A stretch of DNA of 64,000 nt from Apostichopus japonicus (lineage: Eukaryota > Echinodermata > Holothuroidea > Aspidochirotida > Stichopodidae), in NCBI RefSeq assembly GCF_037975245.1, contig NC_092576.1, positions 4,542,001 through 4,606,000 on the forward strand. Reading direction: 5' to 3'. Position 1 is the stretch's first letter. Every line of letters begins with the position of its first letter. The position numbers and the translations under genes are program-made. Under the pieces are notes generated by a model, which did not search any database, was not told the origin of the DNA, and saw only the letters and a list, made by a program, of their open reading frames with translations. Positions 37,938 to 51,300 of the stretch are shown one piece after another.

Positions 37938-40900
37938 ATGACTTCAACAGCCAGCTCCAAGCACGCAGCTGCACACCGACGTGCTCTGTCTGTTGCTGTG
38001 GCTGCACTCTGTCGAGATGCAGGGTTTGATTCGAGTACAGAAAGCTGCATCGAGACCTTGACAGAAATCGTTCAAAGCTGTGAGCATAACATACCGTTTA
38101 TTTTACGTAATTACTAACATGCATTCTTCTAAACTATCAATATCGTAAAAGAAAAGGTTGGTTATTATTTCCACTGCCACAGTCAACCATTAGATGTTGC
38201 AAATATTGCCCGATACAGATATCGCAAACAATTATCGACGCAACACTATCAACCATGATATTGTAGTAAGGGTTCGGTGGCAATGCCCTCCGGTAAGCTT
38301 CTAGAAATGTTTCAACGATAGGAATAAGTTATGTACAGATCAAATTTTTTGTAGCAGGTTTGAAAGCTTTGACTTAAATTGTCTCTTATAACAACAAATA
38401 TTGTGGTTACAATGTACAAAACTGCTCTAGGCCTACATCTTTGCACTTGTATAGCAATTTGACCATTTTGAGTAAGTGCATTTCGGTGCAATGAGATATA
38501 TCGAATAAACTAATCCCAGTTTATTGTAAATAACTGAGACAACAGCACTTTAAAAGTGATGTTTTGTACTTCGTACCTGAAGAATTGCATAAACGTGAAA
38601 CTTTTAAGTAGTTTTTGCTTTATAAAAACACTATTTTGCAAAAAAGTTGAGTATAGCTTGAAGTTCAAATACAGAGACCTTTGCCAATTAATCAAAGTAA
38701 CAGTAACATTCTGTCTTGATGCAGCTCTGTTACACTGGCAGATACATTATCTGTAATTAATAAATGTTGTTTGTTGCCTCGTTATTAATGTTAATTACCT
38801 GCAAGCTGAAACTAACACTGATTATTACATAGTTAATCTAGCAATGCAAAGTGTTTGATTCTAATGGAATTACAGTATGTACAGAAATTCTTTCAGCATT
38901 GCATAATGGTAAATTTAGCATCAATTAGTATGTTAAATATTATCATAACAAATTGGGAGAAGAAACCAATCTAAGAGATTGCAATCATTGCATAATGTAT
39001 AAAATGGTGCAACATCTTGTGACTACAATCAAGTGTGTAAAAGGTGGTGCTGGGTACTGTAGGTTTGTCCTTACTGGTCCCCATGCTGGGAAACTGCTGT
39101 AAAACAAATGACTACATTTGGTATTGCAAAGATATATAATAATAATAATAATCAGCAGTTATTTTACTACGCTTAAGCAACCACAAATGTGGGAGAAACC
39201 TGCAAATGCTTAAATGCATTGTAAGTTAACAAAAAGGGTTGTTACAATGTACAAAACTGCTCTAGTCTAGGCCCACTGTACATCTTTGCACTTGTATAGC
39301 AATTTTACCATTTTGAGAACTGCATTTCGGTGCAATGAGATCTATCAAATAAGCTAATCCCAGTTTATTGTATGCAACTGAGACAATAGCATTTAAAAAG
39401 AGATGTTTTGTACTTCATACCTGAAGAACTGAATAAACGTGAAACTTTAAAAGTAGTTTTTGCTTTAAAAAAATACTATTTTGCAAAAAAGTTGAGTATA
39501 CAGTAGCTTCAAATAGAGACCTTTGCCACTTAATCACAGTAAGTTAGTAACAGTAACACTCTGTCTTGATGCAGCTCTGTAAAGCAAATGACTAAATTTG
39601 GTAATATTGCAAAGATAATAATAATCAGCAGTTATTTTGGTATGCAATAGGCAACCACAAATGTGGGAGAACCCGCAAGGGCTTAATTGCGTTGCAAGTT
39701 TACATGTGAGGTGGTTTCCAATTCGACATCTTCACTTTAATTTGGAAATCCTTTCACTTTTAGAAAGTCATTTTAGATGAGAAAACCATAGATTGCTCTT
39801 AGATGAAAAACCCACCTTACTATGACCCGGCCGGGTATAGAACTCGGAACCTCCCGATTGCTAAGCCTCATTGCTTGTAACTTCATTGCTCATAACCTGT
39901 AACATCAATCCATCATATTTTGTAGATATCATTGAGTTTGGACGAAGTTCCAAGTCTTTCAGTGAGCTAACTGGTCGTACCATGCCTATGGTCACTGATG
40001 TTGCTATGGCGGTATCACAGATGGGCTCGGACATTTCCAACCTCAGAGAATACCAACGCAAACTCAGCCGTGTGAAGATACCCAAACGTGAGAATTATTT
40101 AAATATGTCGTCAGTCTCTCTCTGTCTTAGTTTCTTCTGAATGAACTATTATTTTTGTGTAATATCATGAAGTAAAATAAACCTTGTAGGGGCAAAGAAA
40201 GTATAACTAAGCTAGATTGACACTCAACACCATTACCTTAAGGGGTCAGCAGTTATGTGCTCTGATATATCCACACTTCAGCTGGTAGTGATTCGAATTA
40301 GCCATGTCCTTGCTGGGCTTTATTGCGATCCTATAGGAAAATATCTTACAGAAAAACAGCGTCCAAAGTTGTACATCTTTCGACTTTCATTCCAACAATT
40401 GAAGTTAGATTTGAGTAGATATGCTAGTTATGTTTGTCGTTATGGCATCGTGGGGTCAAAGAGGTTGAGAAAATTATAGGAAAGGATGCAAAATGCTGCT
40501 TTAAGGGGTCATCAGTTATGTGCTCTTAGCTATCCATCCCTCAGCTGTCAGTGGTTCGGGTTAACCATGTCCTTGCTGGGGACGGGGGTCAAAGACCATG
40601 GAGGGTACCTCACTTAAAGGGAGTGAAGACTCCCGCACAAAGAAACGGCTAATGCCGGTAATCTGACCTTGTTTCGAATAAGGGGTAACAGAAGTGTTAG
40701 ACACCACCATCGTTCCCAGAAAATACACACACATCTTGCTACCGTCGGTAATTAGACACTAGTGTACAGTCAATACATGCAGCTACGGTCAATACCCACA
40801 ACACAGTGTACAAAGCAGCGATGGACATCTCAGGTCTAGATAAAAGATAACAAGGTACTGTATCACGTTTCATTACTGTCTGCATTTTGTAGCGACAAGA

Positions 40901-43900
40901 TAAAAAATTCACTTGCAAGCAACGGAAAGTTAACTTTTTCAGAGGGCAGCACAAGGTTTTGAGCGAATCTTCAATGCCTTTAAAAGGCGTACATCGGACG
41001 TAGATGAGTCTATATTAGAAATATGTGAAAGAGACAAGTATCCTACAGTCTTAGTTGAGAACCCCAATCTCGATATATTATTCCTAACCTTAGATATGGT
41101 TGGTTGAATGTAAAATATATTTACTCCATAATCTCTTCCCATAATCTAAGAAGTGGATCATGGTAGGTGTCCTGTGACTATTGCATTTTAATACAGTAGA
41201 TGTTCATCTGAAGCTTTATTTTGTTTCATTATATCATATTTTAAATAAAAAAATTGATTTGTGATTGTGATACATCAAAAATGTTTCCTTACTAAGTTGT
41301 CAATATTCTCTTTAGCATGTCATCCATCTACAACTTGTGTGCTTTTATCTAGAATATTATTTTCCTCGGTCATACATTATTTTTACATTATTAATAAACA
41401 TAAAATAAAATTTTTTAAAAATTCAGCTCAGTTCCAACAAAGAGATCACTGCAGGACTGTAGGCTGTGGCCATGGGCGGCGATCCTGGGGGGGATGGGGG
41501 GATATATCCCCCCCATGAAAATGGGTGGAGGGGATGTAATACACCATATCCCCCCCACCAAATGCCAGGAATAAGAATATTTTCGTGCCTTCATTTATGC
41601 ATCATCGTGAATGTACGGCTCTTTTTTAGCTTCATTTCTCGCCTATATATAAACGCAGTGCGATCTTTTCAAATAAACCCTCTTTATAAAGCAAGAATAG
41701 TTTACTGTAGGCTTCATTGGCCCTATAACAACAAAATGTATTATTGCGCCCACGGTATTGATATAGTACATATATGCACCCTCATAGTATTCATATAGGC
41801 CCTATAGTAGGTCACACACGTACATGTTCCCTCGAACAGCTGAGAATCTCATGCTACCAGGGTAATGCTTAATTAGGGGCGTCGGAGTGGTTGGCCGGAC
41901 CAATATTCACGGCGCAAAAAAAAGGAGAATAAAAGTAGCACTAAGAAGAATAAAAAGGCAAAAAATAAAGAACCAAAATGAAACATACTTCAAAATGTGT
42001 TTCAGAAGATTAATCGGGTACAAAAACAGACAAGGGAGAATGCCCATATACTTTATACTTGTTACCTTTATTCCTGGTGGGCTTCTTGTACAAGCTACGG
42101 CTTCCAAGCCCTTCCACCATTTTCTCTCCGTAATTTCCATTATTTTTCTTTTATTTGAATTACTACTTATTATTTTCTTTGCATGGTATTGTCTTCACAG
42201 TCCTATCATTATATAAACATTGTGAGAAAATGGAAAAATAAATGAAATAAACATAAGAAAAGCTCGGGAAGTGCCATTTCCTGCAATCTGGGAGGCATTT
42301 TTTCAAACTTTTCTCCATTACGCTACGCGCCAACCAATGGTGGCACGTAGCGTAGTTTGACCTTCCAAACGGAAGATGCCGGGTAGATGGCCACACTCTG
42401 ATCTTCCGTACCAATCCTAAATAGCTTCCGACGCCCCTGTTAATACACGTACGTTTCACCTGGATGCCCTAGCAATCGGTACCTAGGAATGTAACTATGT
42501 GTAATTGTGTATTGCATGTGTATAGGCCTGTAATAGCCTGCATGAGGCCATTTTCTTCATCGAATAATATAAAGAGCTCTCGAACATTCTAACGTAGCGC
42601 CTGAAACAAGATTGACAGGGGCAATTTTCCCAAAATAACACCCGAAATTAAAAAAAAAAGTATTTTGGATCCTGATTATTATATTTATTTCGGACATGAT
42701 ATCCCTATTTTAAAGTTGGGTATATGCCGCTTGGAAACCTCGTCAAGTGCCGTTTCCGGCCATCTAGAGGGTTTGTAAATCCCAAAATTTTCTTGTACGC
42801 TTCGCGCCAACTCATGGTGGCGCTACGCTTAGATAGTCAACAAGGTCATATCCCCCCCACTCAGAAGTACGGATCGCCGCCCATGGCTGTGGCCAGATAT
42901 GTTCATAAAATTTCACCAGATTTTAAAAATATTTATTCTCCTCGAGACATTATCTGTTTATCTCCGATGCAGAGGAGATGATGTACCCAACTGGTACACC
43001 GGCCACTTTAGAGACCGGACAACGGAAGAAACATCCATCATATGTACCAGACTACCTGCCTGTGTTTCCAGACCCACATACATACATCAAAACAGCTGTG
43101 AGTATCTCTCTACTGTACCTACCTGTCATCTCAACACCCACCCACCCAACCCCCCCCCCCCCTCCTCCCTCTTGCCGTAAACAGTGGCTTACATTGAATT
43201 TGTCACAATGTGTTGGTTCGGTAGCATACTTGACCATTTAAAGGAAAACTTTACTTTAGTCCACCAATATCACAGTTGGAAGGATTCAATGAAACCAACA
43301 CAAAGGTTTGGATAGGAAACAAGAACAAGTGGACATATGAAATTGGTGGAGCACACACTGTTCTGTATAGGTTGAAACAGTCACAATACCAAATACAGCT
43401 TGATAAGAATCTACTTAGTGTTTTGCAATGTGTAAACTATTCCACCTCATATATATGTTGAAACAGTCACAATACCAAATGCAGCTTGATAAGAATCTAC
43501 TTAGTGTTTGCATTGTAAAGTATTCCACTTCATAAATACAAGGACAAAGTATGTTGTTAGTTTCCTGCAGAAGTGTCAGAATGATAAACAGGTACCATAT
43601 ATATCTAATTTACATAGAACAGCTCAAATTTGTACAGTCCAATATCCCACTACTGACACCATTCATGCACTGATACTCCTTGCTGGTACTTGCAAATATG
43701 TTGCTTGTTAATTGACAGGCCTTCTAGATGAATGTTGATATTTAAATGATGGTTAAAATTACCAGCTAGGCTCACCTCTGTGTTTGGGTGAAATACTCTG
43801 TATCGTCTATCGTAGAAAGGTGCTGTTAATGAATACTGGAATAAATATTGAAGTAGTAAAGCATGGTTGTAAGAAATGATAAACACAACCAATTGCTTTA

Positions 43901-44759
43901 AAATGGAACCAAGAAGCGATCAAATATGTATTGTATTTTTGGCTGCAGCGTGGTTTTTTATACCCTGGTAAACCATTTTCTCGTCCTTTTCACAGACCTT
44001 TAAGAAACTTGAAAACACCTATAAGGTAGTAAGAACGAATGCGGCTACCCAGCAACGAAGCGTGGAGAGAGCTCTGACTAATTTCATAGCAAAAACTACA
44101 GACAGCCAGACACTCTTTCCTGGAGATAGTAATCTCTTTCCATGTGAGTAAAAAGCTCTCTTGATGTTCAATGAAGTGTGATACTGGGTATGAAAACTCC
44201 TATTATGAACGAATGACCACATCAGAGGACATTTAGTGAGATTACTTTGGTCTATGAATCCATTCTATGCCAACATATCAATACAGATGTTAACATATAT
44301 ATTGCACACAGTGTGTTGTCAGTCCAAAATATTTTCCTTTTGAGCTCTTGGAAGCCAAAGTTACAGTTTGCAGTTTCCTGTCCTTTGATCAAATTTTCTT
44401 ATCAACGATGCTGCCGCATATTGGGTTTTGCATTCATAGATATTATTTTACTTCCTGTGACAGTAATTGCATGCACACCATCTGCAAGGCCGTACTCAGA
44501 CGCGCTGTTACCAATCGATCATGATGTAGCGAAAGAAAGTTCTCAAGTCAACCGTGACCCAGTCGAGCAGCAACCATCCTCCCATGACAGTGGTGACAGA
44601 AGTGGGATGGGACAAAATGAAGATGATGCCAAAAATGCAGATCTGTCTAGTAGTGGAGAGACTCCAGACAAAAACAAGAGGAAAGTGGATGCTGTAGATG
44701 TCTCTAGTAACCCATACATGATGAAAGTCCGTAAACCAAAGTTGAAGAAGAAAAGGTGA
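37938..44759 (+). CDS. TAF8: TAF8 (TFIID subunit 8), 5 exons, 290 aa
   Basis: Exons are 37938-38079, 39926-40087, 42973-43097, 43996-44143 and 44464-44759; phases close and the total is 873 nt including TGA. Residues about 11-85 are the histone-fold domain (HRRALSVAVAALCRDAGF, then SCIETLTEIVQSYIIEFGRS and SFSELTGRTMPMVTDVAMAV), which in TAF8 pairs with TAF10. Exon 3 holds the TAF8 C-terminal-domain signature PDYLPVFPDPHTYIKTA. Exon 4 continues with QQRSVERALTNFIAKT and exon 5 with LIACTPSARPYSDALLPID. The C-terminus ends in NPYMMKVRKPKLKKKR, a basic nuclear-localisation-like tail. The protein is slightly shorter than the human one. Intron 1 holds a local tandem duplication; intron 2 holds a 1.4-kb hAT-like element ending 87 bp before exon 3. 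The gene is convergent with MFAP1. Confidence 0.95.
38398..39705. repeat. Local tandem duplication in TAF8 intron 1
   Basis: The segment beginning TTACAATGTACAAAACTGCT (38398) recurs at about 39241 with most of its length, including TTTTGCAAAAAAGTTGAGTAT and ATTCTGTCTTGATGCAGCTC-type stretches. A block containing AACCACAAATGTGGGAGAA occurs at about 39180 and 39655. The second copy is shorter. Confidence 0.8.
39790..39900 (-). mobile_element. Possible tRNA-derived SINE head
   Basis: On the minus strand GGCTTAGCAATCGGGAGG is followed by GGTTCCGAGTTCTATACC, spaced like pol III A and B boxes. It lies just before TAF8 exon 2. The downstream body and tail were not delimited. Confidence 0.35.
40235..40590. 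repeat. Duplicated segment of about 80 bp in TAF8 intron 2
   Basis: TTAAGGGGTCAGCAGTTATG ... CATGTCCTTGCTGGG appears at about 40238-40318 and again at 40499-40580 with moderate divergence. Confidence 0.7.
41471..42885. mobile_element. hAT-like element copy 2, with clean 8-bp TSD GCTGTGGC
   Basis: It has the same termini as the element at 33350-34566 and is nearly identical along its length. It is flanked by GCTGTGGC at 41463-41470 and 42886-42893. It is about 200 bp longer because of a segment near 42043-42250 inside the nested element. It sits in TAF8 intron 2, ending 87 bp before exon 3. Confidence 0.9.
41874..42439. mobile_element. Inner inverted-repeat element nested in hAT-like copy 2, longer form
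   Basis: It has the same TAGGGGCGTCGGA and TCCGACGCCCCTG ends and the same TTAAT flanks as the inner element of copy 1. It has an extra AT-rich segment of about 200 bp near 42043-42250. The hairpin at 42319-42354 has one mismatch. Confidence 0.6.
43365..43535. repeat. Tandem duplication of about 85 bp in TAF8 intron 3
   Basis: GTTGAAACAGTCACAATACC ... GATAAGAATCTACTTAGTG occurs twice in direct succession. Confidence 0.85.
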
Positions 44760-45014
44760 AACTGCTACAGTTACCAACATAAGATCAAGAATGTTTGCAG
44801 CATCGGGAGTTGGAACCACTTTACAATATATGTAGCACATAGCTAAATAGGTGAGAATGGTTGGAACAATGTGTACTAGACTAGCCAATTCAAAAGTTAC
44901 TCTGAAATGTTGTTAGAGATACACAAGTTTTGCAAAGTATTCCTAAAGACATCCAATCCATTACCCTTGTTGGAAAATCTGTGCAAGTCTTAGTGATATA
45001 TTCTGCTAGCACCA

Positions 45015-45210
45015 GTAAGGTTCTATTGTATGAATGATAGCACAGGTTGGAGATTGCATCGCTCAATACAAAGGGGAACAATAGGTTCTATTGTATGAAT
45101 GATAGCAGAGGTTGGAGATTGCATCGCTCAATACAAAGGGGAACAATAGGGTCTATTGTATGAATGATAGCACAGGTTGGAGATTGCATCGCTCAATACA
45201 AAGAGGGAAC
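45015..45210. repeat. Three tandem units of about 67 bp downstream of TAF8
   Basis: AGGTTCTATTGTATGAATGA ... TTGGAGATTGCATCGCTCAA ... AAAGGGGAACAAT is repeated three times, nearly identical. It lies in the TAF8 3' flank. Confidence 0.9.
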
Positions 45211-46073
45211 TATATACATTAACGTGAGTGGGACTTGTGAACTCAAATGCTGTGGAGTGATGCCTAAAGGTTGCACCTACTGAGAAGTATTAGGCATCAA
45301 CTATTAGCAACACATTGCTGCATAAATGGTAACAGTGGTGGTATTGCTCAGTAAGAGGTTACACTGATGCATTCTGAGAGGTACGTACTGCAGGACCAGT
45401 GCGTTCTCATTAGCATGTTCATAATCACAACCACATGAAACAGTGAAATGTCACATGTCGTGAGAAGTGATGGTGTCTCATGACTGCATTTCTAGAATAT
45501 CAAAAGAAACATTTTCTTCTGGTGACAAGAATGAGCAAGCTGTTGCAATTCTTGGTAGTTTTCAATTTAACAAGGGAATGACAAAAGTATACAACCTCAA
45601 TATTCTAGGCACATATTTTAGGACTGGCTTAAAAAAAAAATGCCACGATTATTTTAACCGCTCATTACGTATATATGCATGATCGGGGAAGAGATGACTG
45701 TGCGTCTGTTCGGGTTTCACAAGTTAATAACAATAAATTTAGAGAGCTCCTAAGATTTATTGATACTGTGACACTACTGTTGATAAATACATTTATTACG
45801 TCTATATTTTTTTTATAGGCCTATGAGTTTCATTGTTAGCCCCTATATCAGTACCCCAATGTTTTAACAGACTATTGAGGTACAGTCCCTGAAAGGCCCA
45901 ACCACTCTGCTCATTTGCCACCCCCACTAGGTCCCTTTTTGTCATGTAAAACCAATATAAATGATACCAAAAAACCTAATTATTAATTTACACCTAAAGT
46001 TCCCATATGGCTTCCCCTCAGCATATACGCTACTGCTACCATCAGAATACCCTAGCGTGCTGTTCTATGTATG
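45211..46073. other. TAF8 downstream intergenic DNA
   Basis: No gene is seen. An AACAATAAATTT near 45728 is a possible but distant polyadenylation hexamer. Confidence 0.35.
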
Positions 46074-46235
46074 TATGTATGTATGTATATATATATATAT
46101 AGATATATATAAAGATATATTTATATAAATATAGATATATATAAATATAGATTTATAATATACATAATTGAAAATCGTAATTGTAATATATATATATATA
46201 TATATTGCAATTACATTTTTCAATTATATATATAA
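46070..46235. repeat. TATG / TA-rich microsatellites
   Basis: A TATG run at about 46067-46088 is followed by TA, TAGATA and TATAAATA iterations up to about 46235. Confidence 0.85.
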
Positions 46236-46497
46236 ATATATATTGAGGTTAAGAGACAACACAAACAAGATTATCTTGATGTTCAATTTATTTACAGATT
46301 TTTTTTATCAGTGGAATGAAAGAATTAAAGTTATAGGGTTTTACATTGACAATGTACACCTCAAACCAAAGGAGTGAAGTATTTCTGATTTCAACTCCAG
46401 ATACATGTGACAATGACAACATCAAGAAGTGTTTATATATATAGAAAATAATGCAAAATGATGATCTGTACTTGACTCACACTTGGAGCTTTGTAGT

Positions 46498-47095
46498 TGT
46501 ACTCATACCAAGAGGAACTCTCTTTGTACTCATACCAAGATGAATTCTGCTAGTACTCATACCAAGAAGAATTCGAATTGTACTAATACCAAGAGGAATT
46601 CTCCTTGTACTCATACCAAGAATTCTCTTTGTACTCATACCAAGAGGAATTCTCCTTGTACTCATACCAGGAGGAATTCTCTTTGTTTTCATACCAAGAG
46701 GAATTCTCTTTGTATTCATACCAACAAAAGTTCTCCTTGTACTCATACCAAGAGGAATTCTCTTTGTACTCATACCAAGAGGAATTCGAATTGTACTATT
46801 ACCAAGTTGAATTCTCTTTGTTTTCATACCAAGAGGAATTCTCTTTGTACTCATACCAACAGGAATTCTCCTTGTACTCATACCAGGAGGAATTCTCTTT
46901 GTACTCATACCAAGAGCAATTCTCTTTGTACTCAAACCAAGACCAATTATATTTGTACTCATACCAAGAGGAGTTCTTGTACTCATACCAAGAGGAATTC
47001 TCTTTGTAGTTCGTACTCATACCAAGAGGAATTCTTGTACTCATACCAGTCCTGAGAACCATCCTTGTACTCATATGAAGGGGAATTTTTCTTTG
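46498..47095. repeat. 27-bp minisatellite with an EcoRI-like GAATTC per unit
   Basis: About 22 units read TACTCATACCAAGAG then GAATTCTCTTTG. The 27-bp period keeps several frames open on both strands. Plus-strand readings give iterated YSYQEEFSL, and minus-strand readings give iterated MSTKRIPLG. No splice context or start makes either convincing as a protein. It lies between TAF8 and MFAP1. Confidence 0.9.
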
Positions 47096-47867
47096 ACTCT
47101 TACCTACACTGCTCTACTTGTACTACAAGTCTGAAGTAAGACAATGTTCAAAGCAGACTCAACTGGAATGATACAGACAAACCCTTTAAACTCTTTGATA
47201 TCTGAAGTTCTTACTAGATCTGAGGCAGAAACTCTCACCTTATTCATATTATACCAGGGTACATCAATTTGAAAGTTGCTTCTCCTACCAACCCTAATGA
47301 TAATTAACTTAAGATATAAACATAAAGTGAAATCAATCACCATTTGCAACACTCATTTACCGATCCTTCCATTTTGAGACACAAGCTGATTTTTATCACG
47401 GACATTACTTGGCATCTTTATCAACCATTAAAATACTTGTAAAGATTGCATTGTTTTTATGACAAATAGTCTGGTATATAGAGCTACAGTTTTCATTTGT
47501 TATAATTCTTTTACATTTGTTACTGAAGAATGTCACCCATGGGCTGTTGTGCCTACCGACATATTGCCATGGAAACAGTACATGGCTGGAGTCTGACGTA
47601 AAAGGTTCAAGCTGCTGTTTCCTCTTGCTTATGAAAGGTGCTAGTTTTTGTCTGTGGCACGCCAAATGTGCCAATTGTCTCAAAACTCCATTTTCAAAAC
47701 CCTGGTTGGTTCGGTGAGTCTGTAACAACTTATGCCCCAGTCCGCCTGTGAGGTAACCTGTGTCTTTTCACATTTATACGATTCATGTTGAAGGCGCAAA
47801 GTTCGTCCTTCTTTTTGTTGAACTTAAACCGCACATCCCTGTTTGAAACATCGTCTACAAATGATCA

Positions 47868-48262
47868 CAACATGTACGCATCTGACGCAACATGTACGCA
47901 CCTGACGCAACATGTGTGCACCTGATACAACATGTACAAACCTGATACAACATGTACGCACCTGACCCAACATGTATGCACATGAGACATGTACAAACCT
48001 GAAACAACATGTATGCACCTGACACAACATGTACGCACCTGATGCAACATGTGTGCACCTGATACAACATGTACAAACCTGATACAACATGTACGCACCT
48101 GACCCAACATGAGACATGTACAAACCTGAAACAACATGTATGCACCTGACAACATGTACGCATCTGACAAACCATGTACGCACCTGATAGAACATGTATG
48201 CATCTGACATAACATGTACTGACCTGACACAACATGTACGCATCTGACACAATATGTACACA
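47868..48262. repeat. 20-bp minisatellite just downstream of the MFAP1 stop
   Basis: About 20 units read CAACATGTACGCACCTGACA with variants such as ACATGTACAAACC. A larger block of about 140 bp is repeated within the array. It begins 58 bp beyond the MFAP1 stop in the transcript sense, so it probably lies in or next to the 3' UTR. Confidence 0.9.
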
Positions 48263-48319
48263 TCTGACAGGGAAGATGCTTACAACTTCTTATCTTTCAC
48301 TGAACCCATTTTCATCACC

Positions 48320-51300
48320 TCACACATCACCTCTCTTTGCCGTCGGTTTCTCAAACGACTGCTTGAAGCCACCAGCCATTTTAGCTTGAAATTTGCGTGA
48401 CAGTGTCATCTCCGAGTTCCATGGCGAGTCTCCCTCAGTGGTATCCTGGTCAGCCAAGTGGGTGTATTTCGTTCGACCCGAGCGACCAAAGTTTTTGACC
48501 TGGATGGAAACAAAGAGGAAGACTTGTTTGTTAACAGGATGTTCTGGTGGCAGCAACAAATGTAGCATTTACATATTCCCGACTTAGTTCAAAACTCTGT
48601 CTCAGTATCTTGTCCTTCATTTGAGACATGATCAATATATCCTATTTTTTGGTTGCTTTACTAGAGTAGGACGTGGAATCACGGTAGGTGGTCGGTTATG
48701 TCATGAGTGTCTGATGTTCTCCAAGACTGTACTCATTCTATACCAATCTTCTTGTTCATTTATCTGTGAAACCTGACATTTAAAACATTTCCTGACAATG
48801 TTCTCTGTATTTAGAATTCCAACCAATGCTTTAATACCAATATCATTCATTTCCCTTAAAATCTCATTGAATTATAACCAAGCTAAAAAAGGAACATCTT
48901 GCCAGCTCCATGGCTTTCATGACATCATACACTCTGCTGTTGCCATATTCATTTTACAAAATATCACCAAAGTTAGATGCTCAACAAGGATGAGGATTTG
49001 ACCTAAAAGATGCAGAAAACTTTCAGCATTTTCCAGATATTTTTTAAATTTATGTGAATCTCTGGCTTGTTCAATACCTGATGCTGATCAACTGTGCATT
49101 ACTTATGATAAAGGTGTGAAATATGAGTAGGAAGCCTGAATGAAGACATGGTTGAAAAGAGCAGGTAAAGACATGCCATGCAGTGAATCATTTACCTGAT
49201 ATGGTACACATTACAATGAAACTGATAAAAAAAAATAGGAATTAAGTAGCAACTAAAGTTTGTATATTTTTGCAACTGGATGAGAACCAAAATTGACAAT
49301 TGCTATGTGAAATGGGATCTATATATTACTTCCTGTCATAAAAGACATTAACTTTAGAGGTGCAGGTTTCTCTGGCAGATGGAGGTAGTTGTGGGTTCCT
49401 GGTGCATGGAGAGAGTTATGGGTTCCTAGAGCAGGTAGGAAAATGTGCAGGTTCCTGTGGGCAGGTGGAAATTGTTGGGATTCCTGTGGCAGGTGGAGAG
49501 AGTTGTGGTTAACTAGGACAAGTGGGGAGAGGTGCTGGCTTCTTGGTTAGGTAGGGAGAGGTACAGGTTCCTGAGGCAGGATAAGAGATTTGGGGTTCCT
49601 AGGGCAGGTGGAGAGAGGTGCTGGTTCTTCAAGTACACAAGTTAGCAAGCACACCACACCTGGAGCAGGTAACAGCCATCAATTTCCATTTCCATTGGTA
49701 GACAAACAGTCTGCCCCTTGCCTTGCTCAGTTAACGTTGACAGAGTAAGACTGGGACACTCACTGTGTCAGCATTCATATACAATTATATGAAAATGAAG
49801 AATCAATCATTTGTTGATACCTATAACTGATGACAATAAGGTAGGTGGGGAGAGTGTAACAAAGCTGGGAAGGGCAGTATTATGATATAAGCTAACTGTT
49901 ATCTTCATTACAAAAAATATCAAAAGCAAGTGATTTCACCTCTCAAACCCCCCCCCCCTTCCTAACCCATCACCCAGGACAAAATGAGGTGGTAACACAC
50001 CTGCTCTGGATGAATCAGTTCCATGATTTTACTAGTTTTAAGAGTCTTACCTGCATAACTTTTGGAAGTACTTTCTTGTCGAAGTGATCTTCCAGTGTTG
50101 GGTTAGACACATCTCTCTTATATACATCTTCCTCTGAATCCTGAATAGAATAAAATAAATAGAAGTCACAAACATCACCAAAACATATAATAAATAGAAG
50201 ACACAAACATCACCAAAACATGCAAGACAAAACAAAAGGTAACTAGAGAAGGTAAGATGGGACCCTTTTCTTTGGTGGAATGGGGCAGTATATTTGACAA
50301 TGTTAGACAGTTTTCTTAAGTCTAGGTGGTACTTATTACTTTCTGATGGACCACTATTGCATCGCCATTGTGGATTTACCTGTATACCATCACACTCACC
50401 ATGAAGAAGACCCCTCTGTGGTAATACTTCTGTAAAAACTTATATCTGCCTTTCTCGACCCGGTTTGTGACCACTTTTGGATTCCGTCTATCCTCTTCAC
50501 GCCGTTCCTCCTCCGTCAGATTTCGGATTCTCTCCAATTCCTGTTTCTCCTTTTCTTCCCTGTTTTAAATGAATTTAATTCGGGTGTGTACTTTACTATT
50601 TTCATTTGTTTTGTTAATACAACAAAAACATAACAAGTTCATCTTCACTTTTTTATTTTCCCCCCATTATCACTGTACCTGTAATAAAGACCTATAGTTA
50701 TACACTTTGTTCCTCCAAAATAGACCTTTTGTTACCCATTTAGCCCAAAATAGACTTATCATTAAACATTGTTTTATCACTGAGGGCCTGCAGTTACCCA
50801 TGGCTTTTCCCACAGTTCACCTATTGTTACCCATTTTTCCCATAATAGGCCTATTGTTACCCTTTTTTCCTACAATAGACATATCATTAAACATTGTTTT
50901 CACAACTAAGGGCCTACTTTAATCCACTGCTTTTCCCCATAGTGAAACCTATTGTTACCCATTTTCCCACCACAAAAGACGTATTGGTATGCATTGTTTT
51001 ATCACTAAGGACCTACTATTACCCCCTCTGTTCTCCACAATAGACCTATTATTAAACATAAAGTTATGAAGGACACATTGTTGACCACTGCTTGCTTCAG
51101 AATAAGCAGCCTGTTTATTTACATACAATACACCTGTAGAGGACTTCACTTTTATTAAAGCGGAAGTGCGCCCTAATTTTCAGAAGATTAATTACGTTGC
51201 CCCCGTTTCCGGGCAAAAAATATTGTTTTTATGGATTAGGATTTCGATATTGGGATTTGTTTTTGGATTCTCATTGGAGCCTGTCTGTAGAGTTCGTACG

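Noticed and set aside
46477-47074. Repeat-encoded proteins on either strand
   Set aside because: Open only because the 27-bp unit lacks stops; no start context, signal sequence or splice links. Kept as a repeat and a finding.
47824-48263. Three overlapping minus-strand frames of 130-145 codons (CVRCVHVVS-type repeats)
   Set aside because: A 20-bp repeat without stops keeps all three frames open; it lies after the MFAP1 stop and is judged non-coding.
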